DNA from: Burkholderiales bacterium RIFCSPHIGHO2_12_FULL_61_11
GTDB taxonomy: Bacteria; Pseudomonadota; Gammaproteobacteria; Burkholderiales; Burkholderiaceae_C
DNA length: 7,063 nt
Reading direction: 5' to 3'
Assembly: GCA_001770785.1 (NCBI GenBank)
Contig: MERZ01000134.1
Span: forward strand, 1 to 7,063
Each line of letters starts with the position of its first letter. Positions within the stretch are counted from its first letter, which is position 1. This document shows, in pieces, positions 1 to 5,645 of the stretch. The notes beneath the pieces are model-generated. The model saw nothing but the letters and a program-made list of their open reading frames with translations. It did no database searches and had not been told where the DNA came from. The position numbers and the translations under genes were made by a program.

Positions 1-20
1 GCACCTCCACCTTTGAGTTT

Positions 21-58
21 CTTTCATCATCCGGGGCGTCGGCCTGGATTCATGAAAG
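21..58. repeat. Imperfect stem-loop downstream of rlmJ
   Basis: CTTTCAT (21-27) pairs with ATGAAAG (52-58). After a small internal loop, ATCC (29-32) pairs with GGAT (46-49), leaving a 13-nt loop. It lies just beyond the rlmJ stop codon (69-71, minus strand), so a folded transcript could protect or partly terminate the rlmJ mRNA. Neither strand has a clear U-run after the stem, so it is not a canonical intrinsic terminator. The rest of bases 1-68 shows no gene I can recognise. On the minus strand the edge reads AAAGGTGGAGGTGC, which contains a Shine-Dalgarno-like GGAGGT. It might belong to a gene beginning just outside the window, but that cannot be tested here. Confidence 0.4.
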
Positions 59-68
59 TTAGCTCGGC

Positions 69-1043
69 TCAGCTGCCGTGCTCCAGCGTAAAGCCCGCGT
101 TGCGGTCTTGCCCGAGCAGGGCCACCATTTGCGGTAAGGCGGCTTGCAGATCGGCTTTGAGCGTATGAGGCGGATTGATGATGAACATGCCGCTGGCGGG
201 CAGGCCCGGGCGTACCACTTGCCCTGCGCTGTCGGTCGTCAGTTTGCTGGATTTGACCGTCAAGGTGGCGTTGAGCCAGCTTCGCCCGGCTTTGACGGCC
301 AGTGTCTTGAGTTTTCGCGGCAAATCGTGCGCTTCAGGCCGCGGGATGATGGGGTACCAGACCACGTAGGTGCCGGTGGCAAAGCGCTTGACGGCGTCCG
401 CCATGCAGGCGGCCACGCGGGCGTAGTCGCTCTTGATTTCATAGCTGGGATCGCACAGCACCATGGCACGCCGGGCCGGGGGCGGCAAAAAGGTCTTGAG
501 CGCTTCAAAGCCATCTTCACGGGCCACCGTGACCTGACGGCCCACGCCCAGCTGCTCGATGTTGCCAGAAAGCGACTTGAAGTCGGTGGGGTGCAGCTCA
601 AACAGCTTGAGCTTGTCGCGGCCGCTCAGGAATTGCTGCTCGATAAACGGCGAGCCCGGGTAAATTTTCAGGTGGGACGCATCGCCGGTCTCGGCAAATT
701 GCGGGTTCAGTCCGCGCAACAGGTCCAGATAGTCCTGCAGGGCGGGCGCCCAGGCTCCGATGGGAGCGGGAATTGCTACTTTTTTGGTAGCTCCTTGCGC
801 CCTTCCCTCCTGGGTTTCAGATATTTTTTGACCTGAAAGAAGCTTGAAAACACCTTCCACCGCTTCGCCGCTGGTCTCGGTGTAGTCGCTATCGAGCCGG
901 TACAAACCGGCACCCGCGTGGGTGTCGATCACGGTGAGCGCCGTGTCTTTCTGGGTCAAATACTTCATCAACGCGATCAGCGTGGTGTGCTTGAGAACGT
1001 CGGCGTGGTTGCCTGCATGGAAGGCGTGTCGGTAGGAAAACAT
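69..1043 (-). CDS. rlmJ: 23S rRNA (adenine(2030)-N6)-methyltransferase RlmJ
   Basis: This is a SAM-dependent cytoplasmic methyltransferase that makes m6A2030 in 23S rRNA. The 324-aa protein begins with the family hallmark MFSYRHAFHAGNHADVLKH. It then shows the SAM-binding region DTHAGAG (residues 40-46), YPGSP (128-132), a motif IV that reads DPSY (198-201) where E. coli RlmJ has DPPY, then FATGTYVVWYP (221-231) and a C-terminal ASGMFIINPP (283-292). I chose the ATG at 1043 because the conserved N-terminus starts there; the frame is open upstream to 1208 but that part is unconserved in character. The ribosome binding site is weak (AAGAAGG, 12 nt before the start). The E. coli protein is about 280 aa; much of the extra length is a low-conservation insert near residues 71-96, where the DNA is a palindromic repeat (see separate entry). 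It is divergent from rplM. Identification is firm; activity with the Ser in motif IV is an inference. Confidence 0.93.
   Translation of the reverse strand: MFSYRHAFHAGNHADVLKHTTLIALMKYLTQKDTALTVIDTHAGAGLYRLDSDYTETSGEAVEGVFKLLSGQKISETQEGRAQGATKKVAIPAPIGAWAPALQDYLDLLRGLNPQFAETGDASHLKIYPGSPFIEQQFLSGRDKLKLFELHPTDFKSLSGNIEQLGVGRQVTVAREDGFEALKTFLPPPARRAMVLCDPSYEIKSDYARVAACMADAVKRFATGTYVVWYPIIPRPEAHDLPRKLKTLAVKAGRSWLNATLTVKSSKLTTDSAGQVVRPGLPASGMFIINPPHTLKADLQAALPQMVALLGQDRNAGFTLEHGS
771..838. repeat. Palindromic repeat element inserted in frame within rlmJ
   Basis: Two short hairpins sit side by side: GCTAC (775-779) with GTAGC (787-791) around a T-rich 7-nt loop, and TTTCAG (815-820) with CTGAAA (833-838) around a 12-nt loop. 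The stretch is more A/T-rich than the flanking gene. It encodes roughly RlmJ residues 69-91, part of a segment (about 71-96) that E. coli RlmJ lacks. From memory, the pattern 'TTGCTAC-T-run-GTAGCTCCTTGCGC' resembles a short dispersed repeat common in Comamonadaceae genomes; that match was not tested. It has no stop codon in the rlmJ frame, so the gene stays open. The exact ends are uncertain. Confidence 0.6.
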
Positions 1044-1059
1044 GGGCGTATCGTACCTT

Positions 1060-1094
1060 CTTGCGCCGGGGAAGCCACGGGAAATTGGCGCAAG
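1060..1094. promoter_or_regulatory. Perfect 8-bp dyad in the rlmJ/rplM divergent spacer
   Basis: CTTGCGCC (1060-1067) and GGCGCAAG (1087-1094) are perfect inverted repeats 19 nt apart. The right arm overlaps the -35 hexamer of the rplM promoter (1085-1090). The left arm, read on the minus strand, runs into the weak rlmJ ribosome binding site. It could be an operator for a dimeric regulator or a hairpin in the rlmJ leader; the sequence alone does not decide between them. Confidence 0.4.
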
Positions 1095-1114
1095 CCCAAG
1101 ATTCTTCATATAAT
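1085..1114 (+). promoter_or_regulatory. Sigma70-type promoter of rplM-rpsI
   Basis: A consensus -10 box TATAAT (1109-1114) lies 18 nt after a -35-like TTGGCG (1085-1090), which matches 4 of 6 positions of TTGACA. Transcription would begin near 1121. It points toward rplM and is the best promoter in the window, as expected for a highly expressed ribosomal protein operon. Confidence 0.72.
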
Positions 1115-1120
1115 CCAAGG

Positions 1121-1285
1121 CTCTGCAGCGCACACGTGGTTCCGCGACAGAGTTGCGTTGGTCTCCAGGAAGGGTTCGCCTTTCAAGGAAATTTTCGCAA
1201 ACTCCCACCTAAGAGGTTCTCATCAGAAGAACGCCGACCGTGGAAAAGAACCCAACAAACCCTTCTTCTTAAGTAAGAGAAACTC
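1121..1285 (+). promoter_or_regulatory. Long 5' leader of the rplM-rpsI mRNA
   Basis: If transcription starts near 1121, the leader is about 165 nt and carries no convincing ORF. Possible folds are CTCTG (1121-1125) with CAGAG (1148-1152), GTTCT (1216-1220) with AGAAC (1228-1232), and a start-proximal hairpin TTCTT (1266-1270) with AAGAG (1275-1279) that includes one G-U pair. The last one would cover the likely Shine-Dalgarno AAGAGA (1275-1280), 5 nt before the ATG. In E. coli, L13 is reported to repress its own operon through the mRNA leader; a similar role here is inference only. Confidence 0.4.
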
Positions 1286-1714
1286 ATGAAAACCTTCAGC
1301 GCCAAACCCGCTGACGTGACGCACGAGTGGTTTGTGATTGACGCGACCGACAAGGTCCTCGGACGAGTAGCCAGCGAAGTTGCTCTCCGTTTACGCGGCA
1401 AACACAAGGCCATTTACACGCCTCACGTCGACACCGGTGACTTCATCGTCATCATCAACGCAGCCCAGCTGCGCGTCACGGGCGCCAAGTCCACTGACAA
1501 AATCTACTACCGTCACTCGGGCTATCCCGGCGGTATTACTGCCACCAACTTTCGTGACATGCAAGCCAAGTTTCCTGGCCGCGCTTTGGAAAAAGCCGTC
1601 AAGGGCATGCTGCCCAAGGGCCCGCTGGGCTACGCCATGATCAAGAAACTCAAGGTGTACGGGGGTGCCGAGCACCCGCATACCGCCCAACAGCCTAAAG
1701 TGCTGGAAATCTAA
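1286..1714 (+). CDS. rplM: 50S ribosomal protein L13
   Basis: L13 is an early-assembling protein of the large ribosomal subunit that binds 23S rRNA. The 142-aa product has the same length as E. coli L13 and shows the expected blocks: MKTFSAKP at the N-terminus, the W-VIDA segment followed by [19 protein letters not shown], the GDFIVIINA segment, then [10 protein letters not shown], a [10 protein letters not shown] segment and [13 protein letters not shown] near the C-terminus. The ATG at 1286 matches the family start and follows a modest ribosome binding site (AAGAGA). It is the first gene of a two-gene operon; its stop codon overlaps the ribosome binding site of rpsI. The strong promoter at 1085-1114 and long leader lie upstream. 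I see no defects. Confidence 0.98.
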   Translation: MKTFSAKPADVTHEWFVIDATDKVLGRVASEVALRLRGKHKAIYTPHVDTGDFIVIINAAQLRVTGAKSTDKIYYRHSGYPGGITATNFRDMQAKFPGRALEKAVKGMLPKGPLGYAMIKKLKVYGGAEHPHTAQQPKVLEI

Positions 1715-1718
1715 GGAG
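1713..1718 (+). promoter_or_regulatory. Ribosome binding site of rpsI overlapping the rplM stop
   Basis: AAGGAG shares its first two bases with the TAA stop of rplM (1712-1714) and stands 6 nt before the ATG at 1725. This fixes the rpsI start and suggests translational coupling of L13 and S9. Confidence 0.85.
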
Positions 1719-1724
1719 CGCAGG

Positions 1725-2117
1725 ATGATTGGTGAATGGAACAATGGCACCGGCCGTCGCAAATCCAGCGTCGCCCGCGTGTTTCTCAAAAAAGGCACCG
1801 GCAAGATCACGGTCAACGACAAGGACATCCAGGTGTTTTTCGGTCGTCAAACCTCGATCATGATTTGCCGTCAACCCCTGTTTCTGACGAATCACGTCGA
1901 GACGTTTGACATCATGATCAACGTTCACGGCGGCGGCGAGTCGGGTCAGGCTGGTGCGGTGCGCCACGGTATTACCCGCGCGCTGATCGACTACGACGCA
2001 ACCCTCAAGCCAGCGCTCAGCCAGGCCGGTTTTGTCACGCGCGATGCCCGTGAAGTCGAGCGTAAAAAGGTCGGTTTCCGCTCAGCGCGCCGTCGCAAGC
2101 AGTTCAGCAAGCGTTAA
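1725..2117 (+). CDS. rpsI: 30S ribosomal protein S9
   Basis: S9 is a small-subunit protein whose basic C-terminal tail reaches the P-site tRNA. The 130-aa product equals the E. coli length. It shows the N-terminal [20 protein letters not shown] block (about residues 7-26), the central [19 protein letters not shown] block (about 66-84), and the lysine/arginine-rich end with [15 protein letters not shown]. The terminal SKR is the conserved tRNA-contacting tail. An open frame extends upstream to a GTG at 1665 inside rplM, but the strong AAGGAG before 1725 and the family N-terminus fix the ATG at 1725. Only 10 nt separate it from rplM, and a strong terminator follows, so rplM-rpsI is a closed two-gene operon. 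Confidence 0.98.
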   Translation: MIGEWNNGTGRRKSSVARVFLKKGTGKITVNDKDIQVFFGRQTSIMICRQPLFLTNHVETFDIMINVHGGGESGQAGAVRHGITRALIDYDATLKPALSQAGFVTRDAREVERKKVGFRSARRRKQFSKR

Positions 2118-2142
2118 TTCGCTTACCGAGCGACCTTGCTCG

Positions 2143-2179
2143 AAAAAAGCCGCCATGGTTTGCGCCTGGCGGCTTTTTT
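2143..2179 (+). terminator. Intrinsic terminator of rplM-rpsI
   Basis: GCCGCCA (2149-2155) pairs perfectly with TGGCGGC (2167-2173) around an 11-nt loop. The stem is flanked by A6 (2143-2148) and T6 (2174-2179), so it can be extended by A-U pairs. It lies 25 nt after the rpsI stop. The flanking A-run means it could also work in the reverse direction, but no minus-strand gene ends nearby. Confidence 0.9.
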
Positions 2180-2443
2180 CATGGCAAGAGCCAATATCGA
2201 AGGGGATGTGTCTTACAAGGCGCTTGAAATGCACCAGGGTGCCGTCATCTTTGGACCATTGCGACCTTTGGCACTCCAGCTGCCGAAGGGAAAAGCCCAC
2301 TCTTAAGCTGGCGGCCAACAATAAACGATGGAATTGGGCGGGTGAGCGTCTGCGACTGACCCTGATTTCTAATACGCAAGCGCGTTATGGTTGATTGATT
2401 TGCTGTAGTATTTAAAAGTTGATTATTGAATAACGGAGTTCCC
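2180..2443. other. 264-nt gene-free spacer before erpA with one hairpin
   Basis: I see no convincing gene here on either strand. It holds one good stem-loop: CCTTTGGC (2265-2272) with GCCGAAGG (2282-2289), 8 bp with one G-U pair and a 9-nt loop, lacking a following T-run. The last 60 nt become A/T-rich, with TTGATT at 2391-2396 and 2395-2400 and TATTTA at 2409-2414. The erpA promoter is probably there, but no -35/-10 pair has a good spacing. I found no obvious IscR-type site by eye. Confidence 0.45.
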
Positions 2444-2809
2444 ATGAGCACAGTTGCTGAAAATATCCCCACCAAAATGCCTGACCCTTTTGTCTTTACC
2501 GACAGCGCGGCGGCCAAAGTGGCTGAATTGATCGCTGAAGAAGGCAATCCGGATTTGAAACTGCGTGTCTTTGTTCAGGGTGGCGGTTGCTCGGGTTTCC
2601 AGTATGGTTTCACCTTTGACGAAATCATCAATGAAGATGACACCACCATGACCAAAAACGGCGTGTCCTTGCTGATCGATGCAATGAGTTATCAGTATCT
2701 GGTCGGCGCCGAGATCGACTACAAAGACGATCTTGAAGGCGCGCAGTTTGTCATCAAGAACCCCAACGCCACCACCAGTTGCGGCTGCGGCTCCAGCTTC
2801 TCGGCCTGA
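2444..2809 (+). CDS. erpA: Iron-sulfur cluster insertion protein ErpA
   Basis: ErpA is an A-type carrier that receives Fe-S clusters from the assembly scaffold and passes them to apoproteins; in E. coli it is needed for isoprenoid synthesis through IspG. The 121-aa protein carries the three cluster cysteines of the family: Cys49 in [11 protein letters not shown], and Cys113 and Cys115 in [11 protein letters not shown] at the C-terminus. The central [13 protein letters not shown] and [11 protein letters not shown] segments favour ErpA over IscA. I chose the ATG at 2444 because GGAG (2435-2438) lies 5 nt upstream; a TTG at 2426 in the same frame precedes that site and is unlikely. The first 12 or so residues are variable in the family. 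It appears to be a single-gene unit, with its own spacer upstream and a strong terminator downstream. Confidence 0.95.
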   Translation: MSTVAENIPTKMPDPFVFTDSAAAKVAELIAEEGNPDLKLRVFVQGGGCSGFQYGFTFDEIINEDDTTMTKNGVSLLIDAMSYQYLVGAEIDYKDDLEGAQFVIKNPNATTSCGCGSSFSA

Positions 2810-2818
2810 ACCCTTGTC

Positions 2819-2864
2819 CCCCCCATCAAAAAACCGCCTTTCAGGGCGGTTTTTTGATGGGGGG
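2819..2864. terminator. Bidirectional terminator between erpA and anmK
   Basis: The arms 2819-2838 and 2845-2864 form a perfect 20-bp inverted repeat around a 6-nt loop (TTTCAG). The core CCGCC/GGCGG is flanked by A6 (2828-2833) and T6 (2850-2855), with ATC/GAT and C6/G6 beyond. It can end transcription from both sides: it lies 9 nt after the erpA stop and 2 nt after the anmK stop on the minus strand. Confidence 0.92.
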
Positions 2865-2866
2865 CC

Positions 2867-4006
2867 TCAAGCGGGGTAAATTGCTCCCAACACGCGCGGC
2901 CCGGCCGCGCCTGTGACACTCGGCAGATTGCCGGGCTGACGTTCGACGGCTTGGCGTGCCAGCCAGGCAAATGCGGCAGCCTCAACCTGCAGTGGCGGCA
3001 AGCCATGCTGGTCTGAGGAGCTGACGTGCAGCGCTGGCAAGCCCACCTGCAGGCGGCGCAAAAGGTGCTGGTTGAAAGCGCCGCCGCCACAGACGATCAG
3101 CTCTTTGCTCTGGTTTCCATAGCTATTGATGCCCGCTATACAAGCGCTTGCAGTGAATTCTGTCAATGTGTTTTGAATATCTTCGGGGCGTTCCGCGACG
3201 AAGGCTGCCAGTTTTTTGTTCAGCCACGCCAGGCTGAACAAATCTCTGCCCGTGCTTTTTGGAATGGGCTGTGAGAAATAAGCTTCATCCAGCAAGCGGG
3301 CCAGCAGCTTGGGCACCAGCCGCCCGCTGGCCGCCCAGGCGCCTTCAGCGTCGAACGGCCGGCCGGTATGCTGCTGGCACCAGGCGTCCATCAGCGCATT
3401 GCCTGGACCGCAGTCAAAGCCCAATACCGGTGATTCCGGGTGCCCTGGCAGCACACTCAGGTTGGAAATGCCCCCCAGATTGAGCACCGCCACCGTGGCA
3501 TCCGCGCGGCCAAAAACACGCTGGTGAAAGGCCGGTACCAGCGGCGCGCCCTGCCCCCCTGCGGCGACATCGCGGCTGCGGAAATCTGCCACGACATCAA
3601 TGCCGGTGAGCTCGGCCAGCAAGGCCGGGTTTCCCAGCTGAAGCGTGTAGCCGACGCCTGCGATGTCGGCGGAAGTTCTCTGGGGTTGGTGCCGAACCGT
3701 CTGCCCATGCGCGCCAATGGCCCGAATCTGCGCTGTGCCAACGCCCTGCGCTGCGGCATCTTCCAAAAGCGTACCGACCACCCGGGCATACATCGCAGCC
3801 AGCTGGTTACCCGCCAGTGCCGCGCGGTGCAGTTCGTTGTGCGTGGGTGAATTCAGTGCCAGCAGCTCTGCCCGAAAACTCGCGGAAAACGGCTCGGTGG
3901 CGCTGGCTATGACGCGCAGGCTGCTGCCCGAGAAATCCACCAGCACCCCATCGGCACCGTCGAGGGAGGTGCCTGACATCAGGCCGATGCTGTAGTCGCG
4001 GATCAT
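2867..4006 (-). CDS. anmK: Anhydro-N-acetylmuramic acid kinase
   Basis: AnmK phosphorylates and opens 1,6-anhydro-MurNAc to give MurNAc-6-phosphate, a cytoplasmic step of peptidoglycan recycling before MurQ. The 379-aa protein (E. coli about 369) has the ASKHA-fold kinase motifs in order: GLMSGTSLDGAD (8-19), the DFRSRD and AGGQGAPLVPAFH segments (141-161), GFDCGPGNALMDAW (196-209) with the conserved Asp, KSTGRDLF (250-257), VCGGG (305-309), an EAAAFAWLA helix (342-350) and GNLPSVTGA (359-367). The ATG at 4006 starts a few residues before GLMSGTSLDG, as in the family; no good ribosome binding site is visible. It lies 37 nt downstream of the M23 peptidase gene on the same strand, probably co-transcribed. 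Residues about 286-296 are encoded by a palindromic repeat fragment (separate entry), with no frame disruption. Confidence 0.95.
   Translation of the reverse strand: MIRDYSIGLMSGTSLDGADGVLVDFSGSSLRVIASATEPFSASFRAELLALNSPTHNELHRAALAGNQLAAMYARVVGTLLEDAAAQGVGTAQIRAIGAHGQTVRHQPQRTSADIAGVGYTLQLGNPALLAELTGIDVVADFRSRDVAAGGQGAPLVPAFHQRVFGRADATVAVLNLGGISNLSVLPGHPESPVLGFDCGPGNALMDAWCQQHTGRPFDAEGAWAASGRLVPKLLARLLDEAYFSQPIPKSTGRDLFSLAWLNKKLAAFVAERPEDIQNTLTEFTASACIAGINSYGNQSKELIVCGGGAFNQHLLRRLQVGLPALHVSSSDQHGLPPLQVEAAAFAWLARQAVERQPGNLPSVTGAAGPRVLGAIYPA
3119..3150. repeat. Short palindromic repeat fragment within anmK
   Basis: ATAGC (3119-3123) pairs with GCTAT (3135-3139), and the perfect 10-bp palindrome CAAGCGCTTG (3141-3150) follows directly. 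The surrounding stretch up to about 3180 is more A/T-rich than the rest of anmK. It encodes residues 286-296 (ASACIAGINSY) in a loop/helix region before the VCGGG motif. Its layout recalls the repeat in rlmJ and, from memory, the 'TAGCT...CAAGCGCT' repeats of Comamonadaceae. It may instead be chance in a variable part of the gene, since AnmK has nearly normal length here. Confidence 0.4.
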
Positions 4007-4043
4007 GCGGCTATTTTGGCGCAGATGCGCGCGACTGCTGAAG

Positions 4044-5438
4044 TTACTCAGCCCGGGTCTGGCTGATGCTGGCGGCGGCCAGAAGCTGATTTTGGGTACC
4101 CGCTGCGAGCTGGTTGAACAGCGGAAGGTCGGCCTTTGAAAGGGTAATGGCTTCGCTCTGCCGGGCCGCTGCCATGGGGTCCTGCTGCACGCCGTTAACG
4201 CGGACCTCGAAATGCAGGTGCGGGCCGGTGGCCCAGCCGGTCGAGCCGACCAAGCCGATGGTCTGGCCCTGGCTCACACTCTGGCCGCGCTGCACATTGA
4301 TTTTGCTCAGGTGCGCGTACACGGTTTCGTGGTTGTTGCGGTGCTTGATGAAAACCACGTTGCCGTAGCCATTCTGTACCCCGGCAAACTCCACCACGCC
4401 ATCGCCCACGGTTCGCGCGGGCGTTCCGGTGGTGGCGGCAAAGTCGGTACCGAGGTGGGCTCGCCACTTTTGCAGGACGGGATGAAAGCGCATGGCAAAG
4501 CCGCTGCTGATGCGGGAGAACTCGACCGGCGAGCTCAGGAAAGCGCGGCGCAGGCTCCTGCCGTCCAGCGTATAGTAACTCCCCTTGTTGGGTGCACCTG
4601 CAGCATCCTGGCCCGGCGGCTGGAACCACATCGCCTGAAAGGTCTTGCCGGTATTGACGAATTCGGCCGACAGCACGCGGCCCGTGCGCATCGCTTCGCC
4701 ATCGGCTTCCAGCGTTTCATAAACCACATTAAAGCGGTCACCCTTGCGCAGGGCCCGGCGGAAATCGATGTCACCCGAAAAAATCTCGGCGATCTGCACG
4801 GCGACGCCATCGGGAATACGGGCGTCATCGGTGGCCGCAAAGAGCGAGGTCTGAATGCCGCCGCTGGCCAGTCGGGCCGAACGGGTGTAAGGCGCCGTCT
4901 CAACGCGTGAACTGAAGCCCTTGGCTGTGCCGGCAGCGCGTTCAATCACGAGACGCTTGAACAGCGTCTCGTCGTCGCTGGGGTAGCGCATGCTGAGCTT
5001 GAGCAGCTGCTGGCTGTCGCTGGCTTCCACGGTGACCGCCTTACCGGGACGACCCGCCAATATCACTTGCGCGTTGGGGTCGGCCCGTAAGAAAGCGGCG
5101 GCCGCGCTGTCATCCAGGTTCAGGCGTTTGAGCAGGGCGTCGGCAGTGTCGCTGCTGCGCGTGTTTTCGGTGCGAAACAGATTGAAGCGAAAGTCGGCGA
5201 GCGCGTCGGTCTGGACCTGGGTGGGCAGCGGCTGCACCACTTCCACTATCTGGCGAACCGGCAGATCGGCGGCATCGGGCGCCAGCGGCGCGACGCCGAA
5301 GGCGGTGACGCCGGTCCCCAGCAGCAGCGCGGCAAGGCTGGCGGTGACCCGTTTGGGGTGGTGACGCAGGCGCTCGGCGAGGCCGTGCAGCAAGCGAGAG
5401 GAGATAGGCAGGATGCGGGAGGGAGTAGGCAGGCGCAA
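4044..5438 (-). CDS. Membrane-anchored M23 (LytM-type) peptidoglycan metallopeptidase
   Basis: A predicted zinc endopeptidase that would cut peptide cross-links in peptidoglycan in the periplasm. The 464-aa protein has a basic N-terminus, one hydrophobic segment (about 31-51) that is a signal anchor or signal peptide, a middle region resembling the OapA/MepM-type N-terminal part (about 60-300), and a C-terminal M23 domain (about 310-420). The zinc ligands and active-site residues are all present: H328 and D332 in HLGTDF, H376 in YAHLS, and H407/H409 in GPHLHFE, so it should be active rather than a degenerate EnvC/NlpD-type regulator. FHPVLQKWRAH resembles E. coli MepM, though I see no LysM domain. 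The start is TTG at 5438; the frame is blocked by a stop at 5469-5471 and has no ATG or GTG between, so the start is less sure than the rest. Followed after 37 nt by anmK, giving a cell-wall pair. Confidence 0.9.
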   Translation of the reverse strand: MRLPTPSRILPISSRLLHGLAERLRHHPKRVTASLAALLLGTGVTAFGVAPLAPDAADLPVRQIVEVVQPLPTQVQTDALADFRFNLFRTENTRSSDTADALLKRLNLDDSAAAAFLRADPNAQVILAGRPGKAVTVEASDSQQLLKLSMRYPSDDETLFKRLVIERAAGTAKGFSSRVETAPYTRSARLASGGIQTSLFAATDDARIPDGVAVQIAEIFSGDIDFRRALRKGDRFNVVYETLEADGEAMRTGRVLSAEFVNTGKTFQAMWFQPPGQDAAGAPNKGSYYTLDGRSLRRAFLSSPVEFSRISSGFAMRFHPVLQKWRAHLGTDFAATTGTPARTVGDGVVEFAGVQNGYGNVVFIKHRNNHETVYAHLSKINVQRGQSVSQGQTIGLVGSTGWATGPHLHFEVRVNGVQQDPMAAARQSEAITLSKADLPLFNQLAAGTQNQLLAAASISQTRAE

Positions 5439-5645
5439 AGCGAAATTCCCAACTAAAGTGCGTCGGGCCTAGAAGACGTGCCGGACTGTATAAGGAAATC
5501 GGTGACCGGCCTGGAGGCCTGAGGTCATCGAACTGAAAAATTCAATTCCTGATCAGCAAGTGGTGGACCCACTAAAATGCCGGGCTGATGTAGGAAAGCA
5601 GCCATTGTATCTGTCGGACAAACCCCCGACATCTCGAAAACCCCT
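5439..5645. promoter_or_regulatory. Divergent promoter spacer between the M23 peptidase gene and tyrS
   Basis: The 207-nt spacer must hold promoters for both directions. For tyrS, TAAAAT (5573-5578) is a plausible -10, but the hexamer 17 nt upstream (TGATCA, 5550-5555) is a poor -35. AGTGG (5559-5563) and CCACT (5569-5573) form a perfect 5-bp dyad touching that -10. For the peptidase gene, TTATAC on the minus strand (5493-5488) is a possible -10 without a good -35. No RNA gene or small ORF stands out. Confidence 0.35.

Noticed and set aside
1..68. Possible C-terminal end of a plus-strand gene (frame closing at the TAG at 60-62)
   Set aside because: Only 19 codons are visible with no recognisable sequence, so it cannot be told from chance.
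1044..1208. Upstream extension of the rlmJ reading frame (55 extra residues)
   Set aside because: The conserved RlmJ N-terminus begins at the ATG at 1043. The extension overlaps the rplM promoter and has no family-like sequence.
1665..1724. Earlier GTG start for rpsI inside rplM
   Set aside because: The S9 family start and the AAGGAG site both point to the ATG at 1725.
2426..2443. Earlier TTG start for erpA
   Set aside because: It lies before the good GGAG ribosome binding site that serves the ATG at 2444.
4212..4910. 232-codon open frame on the plus strand opposite the M23 peptidase gene
   Set aside because: It is a G+C-driven shadow of a clearly real gene, with no recognisable domain. 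The same applies to 144-836 opposite rlmJ and 5937-6590 opposite tyrS.
5556..5578. T-box-like GGTGGACCC upstream of tyrS
   Set aside because: It does not match the AGGGTGGNACCGCG core. T-boxes are chiefly a Firmicutes/Actinobacteria device, and no Stem I or terminator/antiterminator pair is visible in the short spacer.
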